Below, in pieces: positions 18,194 to 26,846 of a stretch of DNA of 64,000 nt (position 1 is the stretch's first letter; every line of letters starts with the position of its first letter). The translations under genes were made by a program, and so were the position numbers. The notes beneath the pieces were generated by a model, which saw only the letters and a list, made by a program, of their open reading frames with translations, was not told the DNA's origin and made no database searches. The stretch is taken from the NCBI GenBank assembly GCA_002292285.1, contig DBBP01000021.1, positions 1 to 64,000 on the forward strand, read 5' to 3'. Origin of the DNA: Proteobacteria bacterium UBA981 (GTDB lineage Bacteria > Pseudomonadota > Gammaproteobacteria > Ga0077536).

Positions 18194-19672
18194 ATGAACA
18201 GTTCTGCCCACGACCCCGACGCACCCGTGCATGAATGCGGCTTCTTACTCATTGCCGATATGGAGAGTTCGACACTGAGCAAGTTCGTGCTTGGTGAGCT
18301 CGAGGCATTCAAGGCGTTACGAACGCACAATCGTCTCGCAATCAATGAGTGTCTGACAGCGACGCCTGTGCCCGGGGTGATTGTTAATTCACTCGGCGAT
18401 GCGATCGTCGCCAAATTTATTGCCACCGATGATTCACGCGCGGCGTTACAGAGTTGCCTTACGGCCGCGCGCGCCATCGTCGCTGCTTTCGAGCAACTAC
18501 CCGCCCTGCCGAACAAATCGGGGCCCGGTTTCCGCCTGCGCAGCAAACTGCTGCTGCAACACTACAACGCCTTCAACTATGGCATTCGCGATGCTGACGA
18601 TATTCTGAGCGACGAACTGGTCGGCGCCGATATTGACCAGGCGTTCCGGCTCGCACCTGTAGCCTGGCGCCTACAGGTTCTGGTCACCGATGCTTTTATG
18701 AGCGAACTGATGCGTGAAGCCACACTGCCGAGCGGCGCCGCCTGTGATTCACAAGCGTTACTCGATCGCGCTCGCCTCGCGCGCCACAGTGGGGCCTTGA
18801 GCCCGGAGCGATTGCGCGGTATCGAACAGCCGCTCACACTCAACGACATCCATTGTTGGGTCACCGATGCCCGCGAGATTGCCCGCCTGAAAGGTATCGG
18901 ACAGAGCCGTCGAGTCTATGCACTCGCTTTCGAACGTCCGCAGGCGCTTATCGATCGCGGCGACCAACAGCGCCTGACGATTAAAGTCCGGCAGAATCAC
19001 CATGCGGTGATTCTCGCAAGCATTTCGCTGGCCGAAACGGTGAACGACAACTACATCGAACACGTCGTCGCCAAACTGCGCGATGGGAGCCACGGAAATC
19101 AGCTCGATAGTGAAGTGACCCTGATCGCGGCAGCGAAAGTGTATGGCGAGTTTGATTTTTTCTTTCGCGTGACCTGCATCGACGATGTTTCTCTGCGGCG
19201 CTTTTTCGACGCCATTCATGCCGATTCTTTTGGCGTCAGCCATATCGAAGTCCGCTCAACATTGACCGATCACATCGCCATGACGCGCCAGTACGCACGA
19301 ATTCTGCAGCGCTTTGCCGATCGCCCTTACGAACTCGTACTGACCTGGTTCGAGGCGATTCCTGGTCGCGATGTGTTCGAAGAACTAAAAGTCATTCTGC
19401 ACGCTGATACGGCAGGTCGATCGGCGGTAGAGATACTCGAGATGGGCGAGGTGATTCACCACACGCCGGTGTATGCGATTTTTGTGTGCGAGAGCCTGCG
19501 TGATTACGCTGCTTTTTTCCCCCTTCACGGACTTAGTCCAACTGGCTGTCGCTCCCACGTCGGACACATTGACCGACCTGCAGATGCCCAGTTGCGCTAC
19601 AGCCTGATGGACGGTGTTTATATGCCGCGTGGATCAAGGAACGCTCCAATCTCGCGAACGCGCAGCACTTAA
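18194..19672 (+). CDS. Class III cyclase-like domain fused to Lrp/AsnC-type ligand-binding domain
   Basis: This protein of about 492 residues has an unusual composition. Residues 15-200 resemble a class III nucleotide cyclase domain: LLIADMESST carries the first metal Asp, NSLGDAIVAKF the second, and VGADIDQAFRLA stands where VNxAxRL is expected, so the transition-state Asn is Asp here. Residues 270-380 (VILASISLAE, LIAAAKVYGEFDFFFRVTC, GVSHIEVRSTLTD) match the Lrp/AsnC regulatory fold. A final 100 residues may repeat that fold. No DNA-binding domain is seen. Start choice is uncertain (ATG 18146 is an alternative). A sensor or regulator role is inference; cyclase activity is doubtful. Confidence 0.6.
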   Translation: MNSSAHDPDAPVHECGFLLIADMESSTLSKFVLGELEAFKALRTHNRLAINECLTATPVPGVIVNSLGDAIVAKFIATDDSRAALQSCLTAARAIVAAFEQLPALPNKSGPGFRLRSKLLLQHYNAFNYGIRDADDILSDELVGADIDQAFRLAPVAWRLQVLVTDAFMSELMREATLPSGAACDSQALLDRARLARHSGALSPERLRGIEQPLTLNDIHCWVTDAREIARLKGIGQSRRVYALAFERPQALIDRGDQQRLTIKVRQNHHAVILASISLAETVNDNYIEHVVAKLRDGSHGNQLDSEVTLIAAAKVYGEFDFFFRVTCIDDVSLRRFFDAIHADSFGVSHIEVRSTLTDHIAMTRQYARILQRFADRPYELVLTWFEAIPGRDVFEELKVILHADTAGRSAVEILEMGEVIHHTPVYAIFVCESLRDYAAFFPLHGLSPTGCRSHVGHIDRPADAQLRYSLMDGVYMPRGSRNAPISRTRST

Positions 19673-19764
19673 GGAACCGCGGCTGCGGCGATCGAGCTAC
19701 GTTGTTCAAGTCCGATAAATGAGTACCACAGAACGCGGTGCCGGCGCCTTTTATTAATCACGCC

Positions 19765-20517
19765 TCAACTGCGCGCGATGAAGTCCCTGACGAGACGATT
19801 GAATTCATCGCTATGGGTGAGATGCGGGTTATGGCCTGCGTCTTCGAACACCAGGTACTCTGCGCCCGCAATCTGACGCTGAAATGCCTCAGCATGGCGA
19901 GCTTTGATGAGCGGATCTTTGGCGCCATGCAGGACCAGGCTCGGACACGCAATTTGCTCAAGCGGCGGAATTCCCACCGCGCCGCCAGCTGCGTGCAAAC
20001 GCCCCATCACGTCACACCATTGGCCCCATGTGTCGCCCCAATAATCCGGGCCGTATATCTCTGTCAGGGCAGCGCACACTTTCGGCGGCCAACTCGCGAC
20101 GTCGCGGCGCGCCTCAAAGCTGGCAATATCTTCATCATCAACCGCTGACACCCCGCCCCAGAAAATCAATCGGGCCACCAATTCCGGACGAGTCGCCGCA
20201 AGACATAAAGCGACCGCAGCGCCCTCGCTCCAGCCAACAATCGTCGCCCCGGCGACACCCAGACAATCAAGCATCGCAGCCATGTCATCGGCGTCGCGCT
20301 GATAGAAGTCGTCAGGGTAATCCCGCAACGGCGGGCGCGAACCACCGTAACCGCGTCGCTCCGGGGCGATCACGCGAAAATCGTCCGAGAACGCAGACAG
20401 TTGCTTCGAGAAATCGCCATACGCGGTGCCGAGAGTTCCGCCCAACAGAACTATCGGCGCGCCGGCACCAAGATCTTCGTAATGCAATTCAATACCGCGT
20501 ACGGAAACTTTAGTCAT
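19765..20517 (-). CDS. Alpha/beta-fold hydrolase
   Basis: This 250-residue alpha/beta hydrolase has the oxyanion segment VLLGGTLGTAYGDF, strand and Asp region APERRGYGGSRP, and the nucleophile elbow GWSEG (Ser in G-x-S-x-G). The acid and base are likely in LVLHGAKDPLIKA and FEDAGHNPHLTH. The ATG at 20517 (MTKVSVRGIELHY) is chosen since earlier codons look non-coding and GAAGAG precedes it. It could be an esterase, epoxide hydrolase or C-C hydrolase; substrate unknown. Confidence 0.85.
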   Translation of the reverse strand: MTKVSVRGIELHYEDLGAGAPIVLLGGTLGTAYGDFSKQLSAFSDDFRVIAPERRGYGGSRPPLRDYPDDFYQRDADDMAAMLDCLGVAGATIVGWSEGAAVALCLAATRPELVARLIFWGGVSAVDDEDIASFEARRDVASWPPKVCAALTEIYGPDYWGDTWGQWCDVMGRLHAAGGAVGIPPLEQIACPSLVLHGAKDPLIKARHAEAFQRQIAGAEYLVFEDAGHNPHLTHSDEFNRLVRDFIARS

Positions 20518-20738
20518 GCTCTTCGCTATCCATTCTTCACTCAACGTGATTCTATTCGGACGCGAAGCATCACGCGTTTCGAATGTGCTGAACTTCGACA
20601 TAGCTGCGTAGAAGGTAGCGATCTGCAACCCCGCACAGATTTCATTTATCGCCAAAAAAACGCTTTGGTTTCGGGCGCTATCGGCCTACGACTCTCTGAC
20701 ACGGACCGATACGACGCCTTCCCAGACCCGGCGTGCAT

Positions 20739-21296
20739 TCATCGACACGGGTCGGGCGCAGGACGAATGTCTTTGTCGATTTTGGCTCGGGATACAGGGC
20801 CAAACCGATAGCCTGCCACCTTCGGATAACGATCAGGGCGACTATCGTTTTTGCACATGAAAACGATCTCAGGTCTCTGGTCTGGCGACAGGCCGTCCGT
20901 GCCGACTCGATGACCTGCGGCCAGGATCAGCCCGCAAGGTTCGCCTTGTCTGATGCGCTCGGGCGGCTGCGTCACCAATTCACCAGCGGCGTTGACCGAA
21001 GCAATCCGTGCATCGTTGGACTTGCTCGCTAACTCGACGTAGCCATTGTCATTCAGCGCGAATGTTTTCGGCGTTGCCCCGCAAACCCGCAAGGTGATAT
21101 CGGATTCGAGTTGTTCGTAGCGCCTGAAGTACCACAGCCGACCCTCGTCCTTGTGCCAGTAAACGACCGCTTTGCGTTGTTCGCCGTCCTCGGTCGCGAC
21201 CTCGCCCTCGGCCTGGTACTGATAGAGACTCACGCACCCAGACATAACCAGTGATGCGGTGAGCAGCAATAATGCCTTCCATCGATTCATGATCAT
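20739..21296 (-). CDS. Hypothetical lipoprotein
   Basis: This protein of about 185 residues is not assigned to a known family by me. The N-terminus is a lipoprotein signal peptide (MNRWKALLLLTASLVMSGC, lipobox VMSGC). The mature part is rich in charged residues and has two pairs of Cys (VCGATP, EPCGLI, FMCKN, DPCR) that could form disulfides. It starts at ATG 21296, overlapping the stop of the upstream lipase-like gene (ATGA), or at 21290. It is therefore probably co-translated with that gene. Location: cell envelope. Confidence 0.75.
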   Translation of the reverse strand: MIMNRWKALLLLTASLVMSGCVSLYQYQAEGEVATEDGEQRKAVVYWHKDEGRLWYFRRYEQLESDITLRVCGATPKTFALNDNGYVELASKSNDARIASVNAAGELVTQPPERIRQGEPCGLILAAGHRVGTDGLSPDQRPEIVFMCKNDSRPDRYPKVAGYRFGPVSRAKIDKDIRPAPDPCR

Positions 21297-22132
21297 CCCC
21301 ACAACATGTCGACAAGATTGTCGCCGAGCGCAGGATTGCTCCAGTACGAAGTGTGCGCGAACAACCATTGCGCGCCAGATACAACGACGTGACCGTGTAG
21401 CAACCAGCTTGCGCCCAGCACCGACGGGCCGTAACGGCTCTCCACCGGTCCTTTGGCACCGTCAGTGGCAACTGGCGCTCCGAATAGGCTGCCGCTGACT
21501 ATCGGATCGAGGCGGTTGTAGTAGTTGTGCCAGGACAAAAGATTGAATTCGGCGTTTTCGATGCTGTTAATTTTTCGTTTTTCAAAAATTTTAACGCCCG
21601 CGATTTCAAGGCCGAGCCCGAGCGGGCTGCCGATCGTAACCAGTCCTTGCACTGGCCATGAGCTGCGATCGTCACCCTTGAAATAACGGGCCTTGGTGAT
21701 CAATTCATTAATGACATCGATGGCGTAAATGCTGCCGAGACTGTGCGCAACCACAACGACTTGGTTTTGGGATCGATATGATTCGAGGATCTTTTCTTGC
21801 AATCCCTGACGGATCGCTTTCGCGGTGCTGGTGTTTTTCGCCGTCGTAACCACATCACCTACGAGATCGACGACTGTTTCCAGTGCCTTGCCAACCAGTG
21901 GATTCCCGCTGGTAATTGCCTTACCGATACGTTTGTAAAATTCTTGCGCGTCGTCATTGATGTCCTCGTAAAGATATCCCTCCGACTGAAATTCCTTCTC
22001 GATGTGATTCTCGGCGAGGGAGCGGTTGATCAGCGACCGGATTTGCTGCGCGCTCTCGATATCATCGTCCTCGCCACTGATCACCCCATGTACAACGATG
22101 ACGTGTGCAGGCTTCCTAAAATCTACGGGCAT
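21293..22132 (-). CDS. Lipase-like alpha/beta hydrolase
   Basis: This 279-residue protein has an alpha/beta hydrolase core. HVIVVHGVISGED is the first strand and oxyanion loop, VVVVAHSLGSIYAIDVI is the nucleophile elbow (A-H-S-L-G), NRLDPIVSG supplies a plausible acid, and LFAHTSYW the His. It has no signal peptide, so it may act in the cytoplasm despite being coupled to a lipoprotein gene. GGAAG stands upstream of the ATG at 22132. It resembles uncharacterised lipase/esterase-like proteins with a long helical insert (residues 45-110). Natural substrate unknown. Confidence 0.75.
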   Translation of the reverse strand: MPVDFRKPAHVIVVHGVISGEDDDIESAQQIRSLINRSLAENHIEKEFQSEGYLYEDINDDAQEFYKRIGKAITSGNPLVGKALETVVDLVGDVVTTAKNTSTAKAIRQGLQEKILESYRSQNQVVVVAHSLGSIYAIDVINELITKARYFKGDDRSSWPVQGLVTIGSPLGLGLEIAGVKIFEKRKINSIENAEFNLLSWHNYYNRLDPIVSGSLFGAPVATDGAKGPVESRYGPSVLGASWLLHGHVVVSGAQWLFAHTSYWSNPALGDNLVDMLWG

Positions 22133-22511
22133 AACGGTCTTCCATGTGACGCGCGGTTACCTATTTGAAACCGTTTCGTGCAGGTCGCGAGTCGGTAAAG
22201 CGTAGCGCGATTCACACGACTCGTGCGGTCGCGCGAAAGTTCGCGGCAGGTAATACGTTGATCGAATGCACGACCTGCGCGCCTTAGCGATCTGCCCGCT
22301 TGTGCGCGACCTGAAACTACTGTGCTCATCCAACCTGGCGCTGTACATCGGCCTCAGGCAACGGCGCCCCTTACAGGTTTCGTTGCAACTGCTCATAAAC
22401 CCACATTGGCTATAAGCCCAACTCGTGGGCAACAACAGGTTCCGGCCGTCAAGGTCGATAAAGGCGCCGTCTGTGTGCACTGTTCAGCAGCTCTGCTCGC
22501 GCAGCGTCGGT
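22133..22511. other. Intergenic stretch, no gene recognised
   Basis: Reading frames here on either strand have unlikely composition and no ribosome binding site. It separates the lipase-like gene from the downstream end of the DUF385 gene. No clear terminator or repeat is seen. Confidence 0.35.
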
Positions 22512-22979
22512 TCAGTTCAGAGGGTCCAGCACCACGACCGGAATCTCACGACTGGTCCGCTGTTCATACTCGAGTTGCTGCGGTTGTTCGGCGGTGATGA
22601 GTTGCCACCAGGCCGCGCGTTCCACGCCACTGACGGTGCGCGCACGGACTCGGCGGCGCTCACTTGCAATCTGCATTTCACAGTCTGGCGCGGCTTCGAG
22701 GTTCAAATACCACACCGGGTGGTTTGGCATGCCGCCCTTAGACGCGACGATGGCGATTTCCTCACCGCGCTTGTAGTACTGCAGTACGCTCTCCAGCGCC
22801 CGGCCACTTTTGCGGCCACGATGGAACAACAACAAACAAGGTACGGCCCCACCTGGTACACCGATGACTATCGGGTCCCACATGTGTGCTGCGTCCGGGT
22901 CCTCGTGGTATTGCTTGTGGTGCTGTGCGAAGGCTTCCAGTACCTCCGGAGGGAATTCGTTGGGGTTGTTGCCGCTCAT
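22512..22979 (-). CDS. Nitroreductase-family deazaflavin-dependent (DUF385) protein
   Basis: This 155-residue split-barrel protein belongs to the F420-dependent nitroreductase-like family (DUF385, Ddn type). The diagnostic run LLLFHRGRKSGRALESVLQYY, then ASKGGMPNHPVWYLNLEAAP, is well preserved. The ATG at 22979 has GAGGAA at good spacing; a longer open frame upstream is not needed. F420 use cannot be proved from the sequence, and some members bind FMN or haem instead. This is the second such protein in the window, after the membrane-anchored one at 14.3 kb. Confidence 0.85.
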   Translation of the reverse strand: MSGNNPNEFPPEVLEAFAQHHKQYHEDPDAAHMWDPIVIGVPGGAVPCLLLFHRGRKSGRALESVLQYYKRGEEIAIVASKGGMPNHPVWYLNLEAAPDCEMQIASERRRVRARTVSGVERAAWWQLITAEQPQQLEYEQRTSREIPVVVLDPLN

Positions 22980-23225
22980 TGCGCATTCCTCTATGTCGTC
23001 GCGAAACAGGGTTACTGTCCCCGAATTGGCGAAGCGGCACAAGAATTAGGGGAATGGCTTGGTGAGAGGACACCGTCCAGCGGTGTCCGTCTTTGGTCTT
23101 TGTACTCACCACGACATCGCCGGAGCGAACGGCAGTCTGTTGCGGACTCAAATGTTGCCGCGATTCAACTGTCTGCCGGAAGTGTCTAGAATCGAACCCG
23201 AATCCGTAAAGCAGCATCAGGGCCC

Positions 23226-23921
23226 ATGGGCATGCGAGACCGGCGAGCAATTGACGCGACAGCGCGCGGCCTACTCACAGCACTGTCCGTCATAGCGAGC
23301 GTCCACGCTGCGCCAGATGGCGAGCCCAGCGTTGCGGACGTGTACGCGCAATCGAGCCGTAGCGTGGTCGTGATTGTGGCCGGCACCCAGCAGACCGGTC
23401 GCTATGCGCAAGGTAGTGGTGTGGTCATCAACCCTGCCATCGTAGTCACCAACTGCCACGTTCTGAAAACTGCGCAAGAAGTCAGTGTGGTCTACGACGA
23501 AGCAATCTATCCGGCACCACGCGTGCTGGACAGTAATATCGACCGCGACTTATGCGTTCTCGAAGTACCGGGCCTGCCGGCGCCCGCGATTGCGCTCGGA
23601 TCGACGGTCGCCTTGCGTGTCGGCGAGAAAGTACTCGCGATTGGCGCACCGCACGGCGTCGACCTGGGGGTCGACCTGTCACTGTCTGAGGGCTTGATAT
23701 CGTCCCTGCGCCGCACTGCCAACGAAGCCTATCCCATCATTCAGACCAGCGCGCCTATCTCCCAAGGTTCCAGCGGCGGCGCATTACTGGACCGCAATGG
23801 CGGCCTCATCGGTATCACCACAGCTGTGCACAAGAGTGGCCAGAATCTCAATTTTGCGGTGCCGGTTGATTGGGTGCGAGAGTTTCCGGCCGCGCAACCA
23901 CGAGGTCTGCGCGACCGGTAA
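23226..23921 (+). CDS. Exported trypsin-like (S1C/HtrA-type) serine protease, no PDZ domain
   Basis: This 231-residue protease has the catalytic triad visible: His in VVTNCHVLK, Asp in NIDRDLCVLEV, and Ser in SQGSSGGALL. An N-terminal signal peptide (ARGLLTALSVIASVHAA) points to the periplasm. The C-terminus ends soon after GIT-x-AVHKSGQNLNFAVPVDWV, so the PDZ domain of DegP/HtrA proteins is absent. It may be a housekeeping or substrate-specific periplasmic protease. Confidence 0.85.
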   Translation: MGMRDRRAIDATARGLLTALSVIASVHAAPDGEPSVADVYAQSSRSVVVIVAGTQQTGRYAQGSGVVINPAIVVTNCHVLKTAQEVSVVYDEAIYPAPRVLDSNIDRDLCVLEVPGLPAPAIALGSTVALRVGEKVLAIGAPHGVDLGVDLSLSEGLISSLRRTANEAYPIIQTSAPISQGSSGGALLDRNGGLIGITTAVHKSGQNLNFAVPVDWVREFPAAQPRGLRDR

Positions 23922-24156
23922 GAGGCGGTTAACGATTCTTGTTTTCGCCACCGAATTAGCGTGGCGATATTATTCGTGTGCCTGCGGGTCAGGCCGCGGT
24001 TCTCCGTGCTCATAACGGCATCGTGCGGACGCGGCATCGCCACTTGCCTTGGTCCGAACATGGTCGAAGTCGCAGCGTGTGGCTTCGAACTTATTCCGAC
24101 AGCCGAAACCCAGATATAACTGCCGTAGGTTGTGAAATAGCCGACCTGAGATTGGT

Positions 24157-25371
24157 TTAGGCTGTCGCCTTACTAAGCTCGCCAAACACACCCTCGCTTT
24201 CCAGAGCGGCAATGTCGTCGGGGCTCAACCCTAGTTCGCCAAGTACCTCGGCGTTGTGCTCGCCGAGCGCGGGTGCACCACGCCGTACGCTAGTCGGGGT
24301 AGCGCCGAAGCGCGCTGCGGGGCGCGCCTGACGCAACGTACCCGCGTGATCGTGGGCGTAAGTTTCGACGATACCGTTTGCTGCAACCTGCGGATGCGCA
24401 ATCATCTCGTTGCGAGTTAAGACCGGCGCGCAGGGCACGTTTTCGGCTTCCAGGCGCTGTAACCATTCGCGCGCCGGGCGCTCGAGCAAGGCTTCCTGAA
24501 TGATCGCCAGGCGATCGTTAATGTTCCGGTCACGCAACGCCGGCGTTTTGAAACGCGGATCCTCCAGCCACTCAGGACGCTCGAGCGCGCGCGTTAAACC
24601 TCGCCACTCATGATCCTGCATCACCGCCACGCTGATATGGCCGTCCGCTGTTGCATAGATCAGATCGATAAAACTGGCCGCGTGCTGCTGCGGCAACTCG
24701 TCGCCGACGAATGTTTGGCTGCCCATGTCGGAATGCCATAAAAACGCCACCACTGCATCAACCATCGACAAGTGCACATGCTGCCCCTCACCGCTGCGCT
24801 CGCGCGCGAGCAGTGCCGCAGTGATCGCCTGCGCGGCGGTGATGGCTGTCATCTTGTCCGGTAGGATGGTCCGCACGAGACGTGGTTTGGCTTCATCAGA
24901 ACCGGCCTGCACAGTCGCCAGACCGGACAACGACTGAATGAGCGGATCGTAGACCGGCCGGTTGGCGTACGGGCCTTCGAAACCAAAGCCCGCGATCGAG
25001 ACATAGACGATGTCGGGTTTGACCGCGCGCACCGCAGCTTCGCCAAGGCCAATGCGCTCGGCAACGCCGGGCCGGAAATTTTGTATAAAAACGTCGGCCG
25101 ACTTGATGAGGTCCAACAAGAGGCTAAGCGCACGCGGTTGTTTAAGGTCCAGGGCCAGCGAACGCTTGTTACGATTGTTGTTGAGAAATCCTGCGGAGAA
25201 ATCGTTGCGCCGATTACCGCCCTTGCGCACGTAGTCGCCGCCGGACGGATTCTCAACTTTGATCACGTCCGCACCTTGGTCACCCAGCATCATCGTCGCC
25301 ATCGGTCCCGAAATCATCGACGTCAAATCGATGATGCGATAGCCGGTAAGAGGTCCTGACATTTTGCTCAT
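24157..25371 (-). CDS. CaiB/BaiF-family (class III) CoA-transferase
   Basis: This 404-residue protein of the family III CoA-transferases starts with GYRIIDLTSMISGPMATMMLGDQGADVIKVENP, the family signature. The likely catalytic Asp lies in YDPLIQSLSGL. It would transfer CoA from one acyl group to another, activating a carboxylic acid for degradation, or act as a racemase in some branches. ATG 25362 (MSGPLTGYRI) is an alternative start. No partner gene is adjacent. Confidence 0.9.
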   Translation of the reverse strand: MSKMSGPLTGYRIIDLTSMISGPMATMMLGDQGADVIKVENPSGGDYVRKGGNRRNDFSAGFLNNNRNKRSLALDLKQPRALSLLLDLIKSADVFIQNFRPGVAERIGLGEAAVRAVKPDIVYVSIAGFGFEGPYANRPVYDPLIQSLSGLATVQAGSDEAKPRLVRTILPDKMTAITAAQAITAALLARERSGEGQHVHLSMVDAVVAFLWHSDMGSQTFVGDELPQQHAASFIDLIYATADGHISVAVMQDHEWRGLTRALERPEWLEDPRFKTPALRDRNINDRLAIIQEALLERPAREWLQRLEAENVPCAPVLTRNEMIAHPQVAANGIVETYAHDHAGTLRQARPAARFGATPTSVRRGAPALGEHNAEVLGELGLSPDDIAALESEGVFGELSKATA

Positions 25372-25456
25372 CCCGCAAAGTTGGTGTGGCCGAAAGCTTA
25401 ACGCGATTTAAGGCAGCACACCCTAACCGCCCTTTTTCGATCAGCTGGTCGTGTAG

Positions 25457-26110
25457 TCAAATGCCCACGAACTTTTGCGCCAGGCGCGCAACCAGCGAGT
25501 CGAACTTGAGTGATCCTTCCGTCGCAGCAAGGCAAATACACTCATCATTCCCCGTCACCATAGGCTGATGATAAGTAGTCTCATCAGCATCCTCGATATC
25601 ACCTGCCTTGAATAAATCTTCGCCGCAAAAGTAAGCACCTTTGAGAACCAGAGTCAGCTCACTACCTTCATGCGTATGTTGCGGTAGTACTTTCCCCGGG
25701 CGCGCTTTGAGTAACCACATCTTAATATTGTCTTCTTCAGTCAGGCGACAGATTTGCAGTCCGCCTCCCAAACGCCGCCAGCGTAACGAGTCACTACTGC
25801 ACTTAAGATAGGTTCGCACGAAGAAATCGAAGCCGCCATTCGCGCCCACGTCTACCGCCCGCGATGGAAGATCGTCTGCGAATGAATCCACCTCTGGCAG
25901 CATGTCTGGATCAACGGGCCGGGGTGCAGCATGCGTTTGGTTTCCTCGCGCCAGTATTTCTCCACCGAGGCGTTCGTCGAGCGCAACATCGGACCGGCAT
26001 GAGGGACAAGTCCCAACATGAGCCGTGAGGATGGTTTCGAACGCGTCAGGGAGATTTCCCAGCGCGTAATCCATCAACCACGCTTCGCTGGGATGATGAT
26101 TTACACTCAT
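25457..26110 (-). CDS. chrR: ChrR-type zinc anti-sigma factor with C-terminal cupin
   Basis: This 217-residue anti-sigma factor is the partner of the ECF sigma factor encoded just upstream. The N-terminal zinc-binding anti-sigma domain has the H-x3-C-x2-C motif as HVGTCPSC plus an early His pair (residues 5-6). The C-terminal cupin carries LPQHTHEGSELTLVLKGAY and a distal His (TYHQPMV), as in ChrR, where the cupin senses singlet oxygen. Its ATG overlaps the sigma factor stop (ATGA), ensuring balanced synthesis. The protein is expected to hold RpoE inactive in the cytoplasm until oxidative damage. Confidence 0.9.
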   Translation of the reverse strand: MSVNHHPSEAWLMDYALGNLPDAFETILTAHVGTCPSCRSDVALDERLGGEILARGNQTHAAPRPVDPDMLPEVDSFADDLPSRAVDVGANGGFDFFVRTYLKCSSDSLRWRRLGGGLQICRLTEEDNIKMWLLKARPGKVLPQHTHEGSELTLVLKGAYFCGEDLFKAGDIEDADETTYHQPMVTGNDECICLAATEGSLKFDSLVARLAQKFVGI

Positions 26111-26703
26111 ATCGTCACTCCCATGCGCTCGCGAAGCTTCTTGAAGGCCAACCGTATGCGAGATTTGGTTGTACCGATTGATACGCCCAGGCGTTCGGCA
26201 ATCTCACGGTGCGAATAACCTTCCACGAAAGCAAGAACAATGACTTCGGCTTGTTCGGGCGGCACGTCTTTCAACAGTTCGGCAACGGCCGCGGCGTCTA
26301 CATAATTCGCCGCCCGGTCTCCTTTATCGATCGCCGACGGTGAATCATGTTGCAAACGTTGAAACGCGTTCGCTTCTCTTTGCTGCGACCGTTTGAGGTC
26401 GATATAGCGGTTACGCGCAAGGGTGTAGATCCATGTCCGCGCCGAGGCCTTATCCGCATCAAACAGCCTCGCCTTGGTCCAGACCGCCAGCATGACGTCC
26501 TGCGCAACGGCGTCCGGTCCCTCCGCATCCACTCCCAGCGAGGGGACGTAGTTCGTAACGCGCGGCGCGAATAACGCAAACAGATGCTCGAAAGCATCGC
26601 GGTCGCCATGATCGCGAACCTGAACGAGTAGCGCTGTTTCGTGATTCCGCCGTTTCTGCTCGCGGGCTTCTGCGGCCGAATCAATCGGAGTTATCTGAGC
26701 CAT
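26107..26703 (-). CDS. rpoE: ECF sigma factor, RpoE (ChrR-controlled, ECF11-like)
   Basis: This 198-residue ECF sigma factor has region 2 at DAVAQDVMLAVWTKARLFDADKASARTWIYTLARN and region 4 at DVPPEQAEVIVLAFVEGYSHREIAERLGVSIGTTKSRIRLAFKKLRE. Pairing with a cupin-type ChrR places it with the sigma factors of the singlet-oxygen response. The frame is open to ATG 26739, but ATG 26703 (MAQITPID) is preferred because the promoter-like element at 26773-26748 would place the transcript start at about 26740. The element matches that at three other sites in the cluster, so self-activation is likely. Confidence 0.92.
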   Translation of the reverse strand: MAQITPIDSAAEAREQKRRNHETALLVQVRDHGDRDAFEHLFALFAPRVTNYVPSLGVDAEGPDAVAQDVMLAVWTKARLFDADKASARTWIYTLARNRYIDLKRSQQREANAFQRLQHDSPSAIDKGDRAANYVDAAAVAELLKDVPPEQAEVIVLAFVEGYSHREIAERLGVSIGTTKSRIRLAFKKLRERMGVTI

Positions 26704-26747
26704 CGTGATCGGATCAGGCAGGTCGCTTCCAGGATACATGGACCAAA

Positions 26748-26773
26748 CACGACGGTCGGACCGATTCGGATCA
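26748..26773 (-). promoter_or_regulatory. Predicted ECF (RpoE) promoter upstream of rpoE-chrR
   Basis: On the minus strand TGATCC (26773-26768) is followed after exactly 16 bases by CGTG (26751-26748). The same architecture occurs at three other divergent starts of this cluster. It would drive rpoE-chrR (autoregulation). Confidence 0.6.
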
Positions 26774-26786
26774 CCTCGAAACGAAG

Positions 26787-26812
26787 TGATCCAGAAACCC
26801 GCCCTCGGCGTA
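26787..26812 (+). promoter_or_regulatory. Predicted ECF (RpoE) promoter upstream of the FAD oxidoreductase operon
   Basis: TGATCC (26787-26792), 16 bases, then CGTA (26809-26812, extended CGTATACA). The transcript would start near 26820, about 27 bases before the chosen TTG start, and read FAD oxidoreductase-DUF1365-CFA-MFS. Confidence 0.65.
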
Positions 26813-26846
26813 TACAGGAATTATAGGGTGATTGAGGTATTGCGCA

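Noticed and set aside
22995..23020. GGGGACAG-containing half site resembling the palindromic repeat arm
   Set aside because: Only about 8 bases match and no inverted partner is present.
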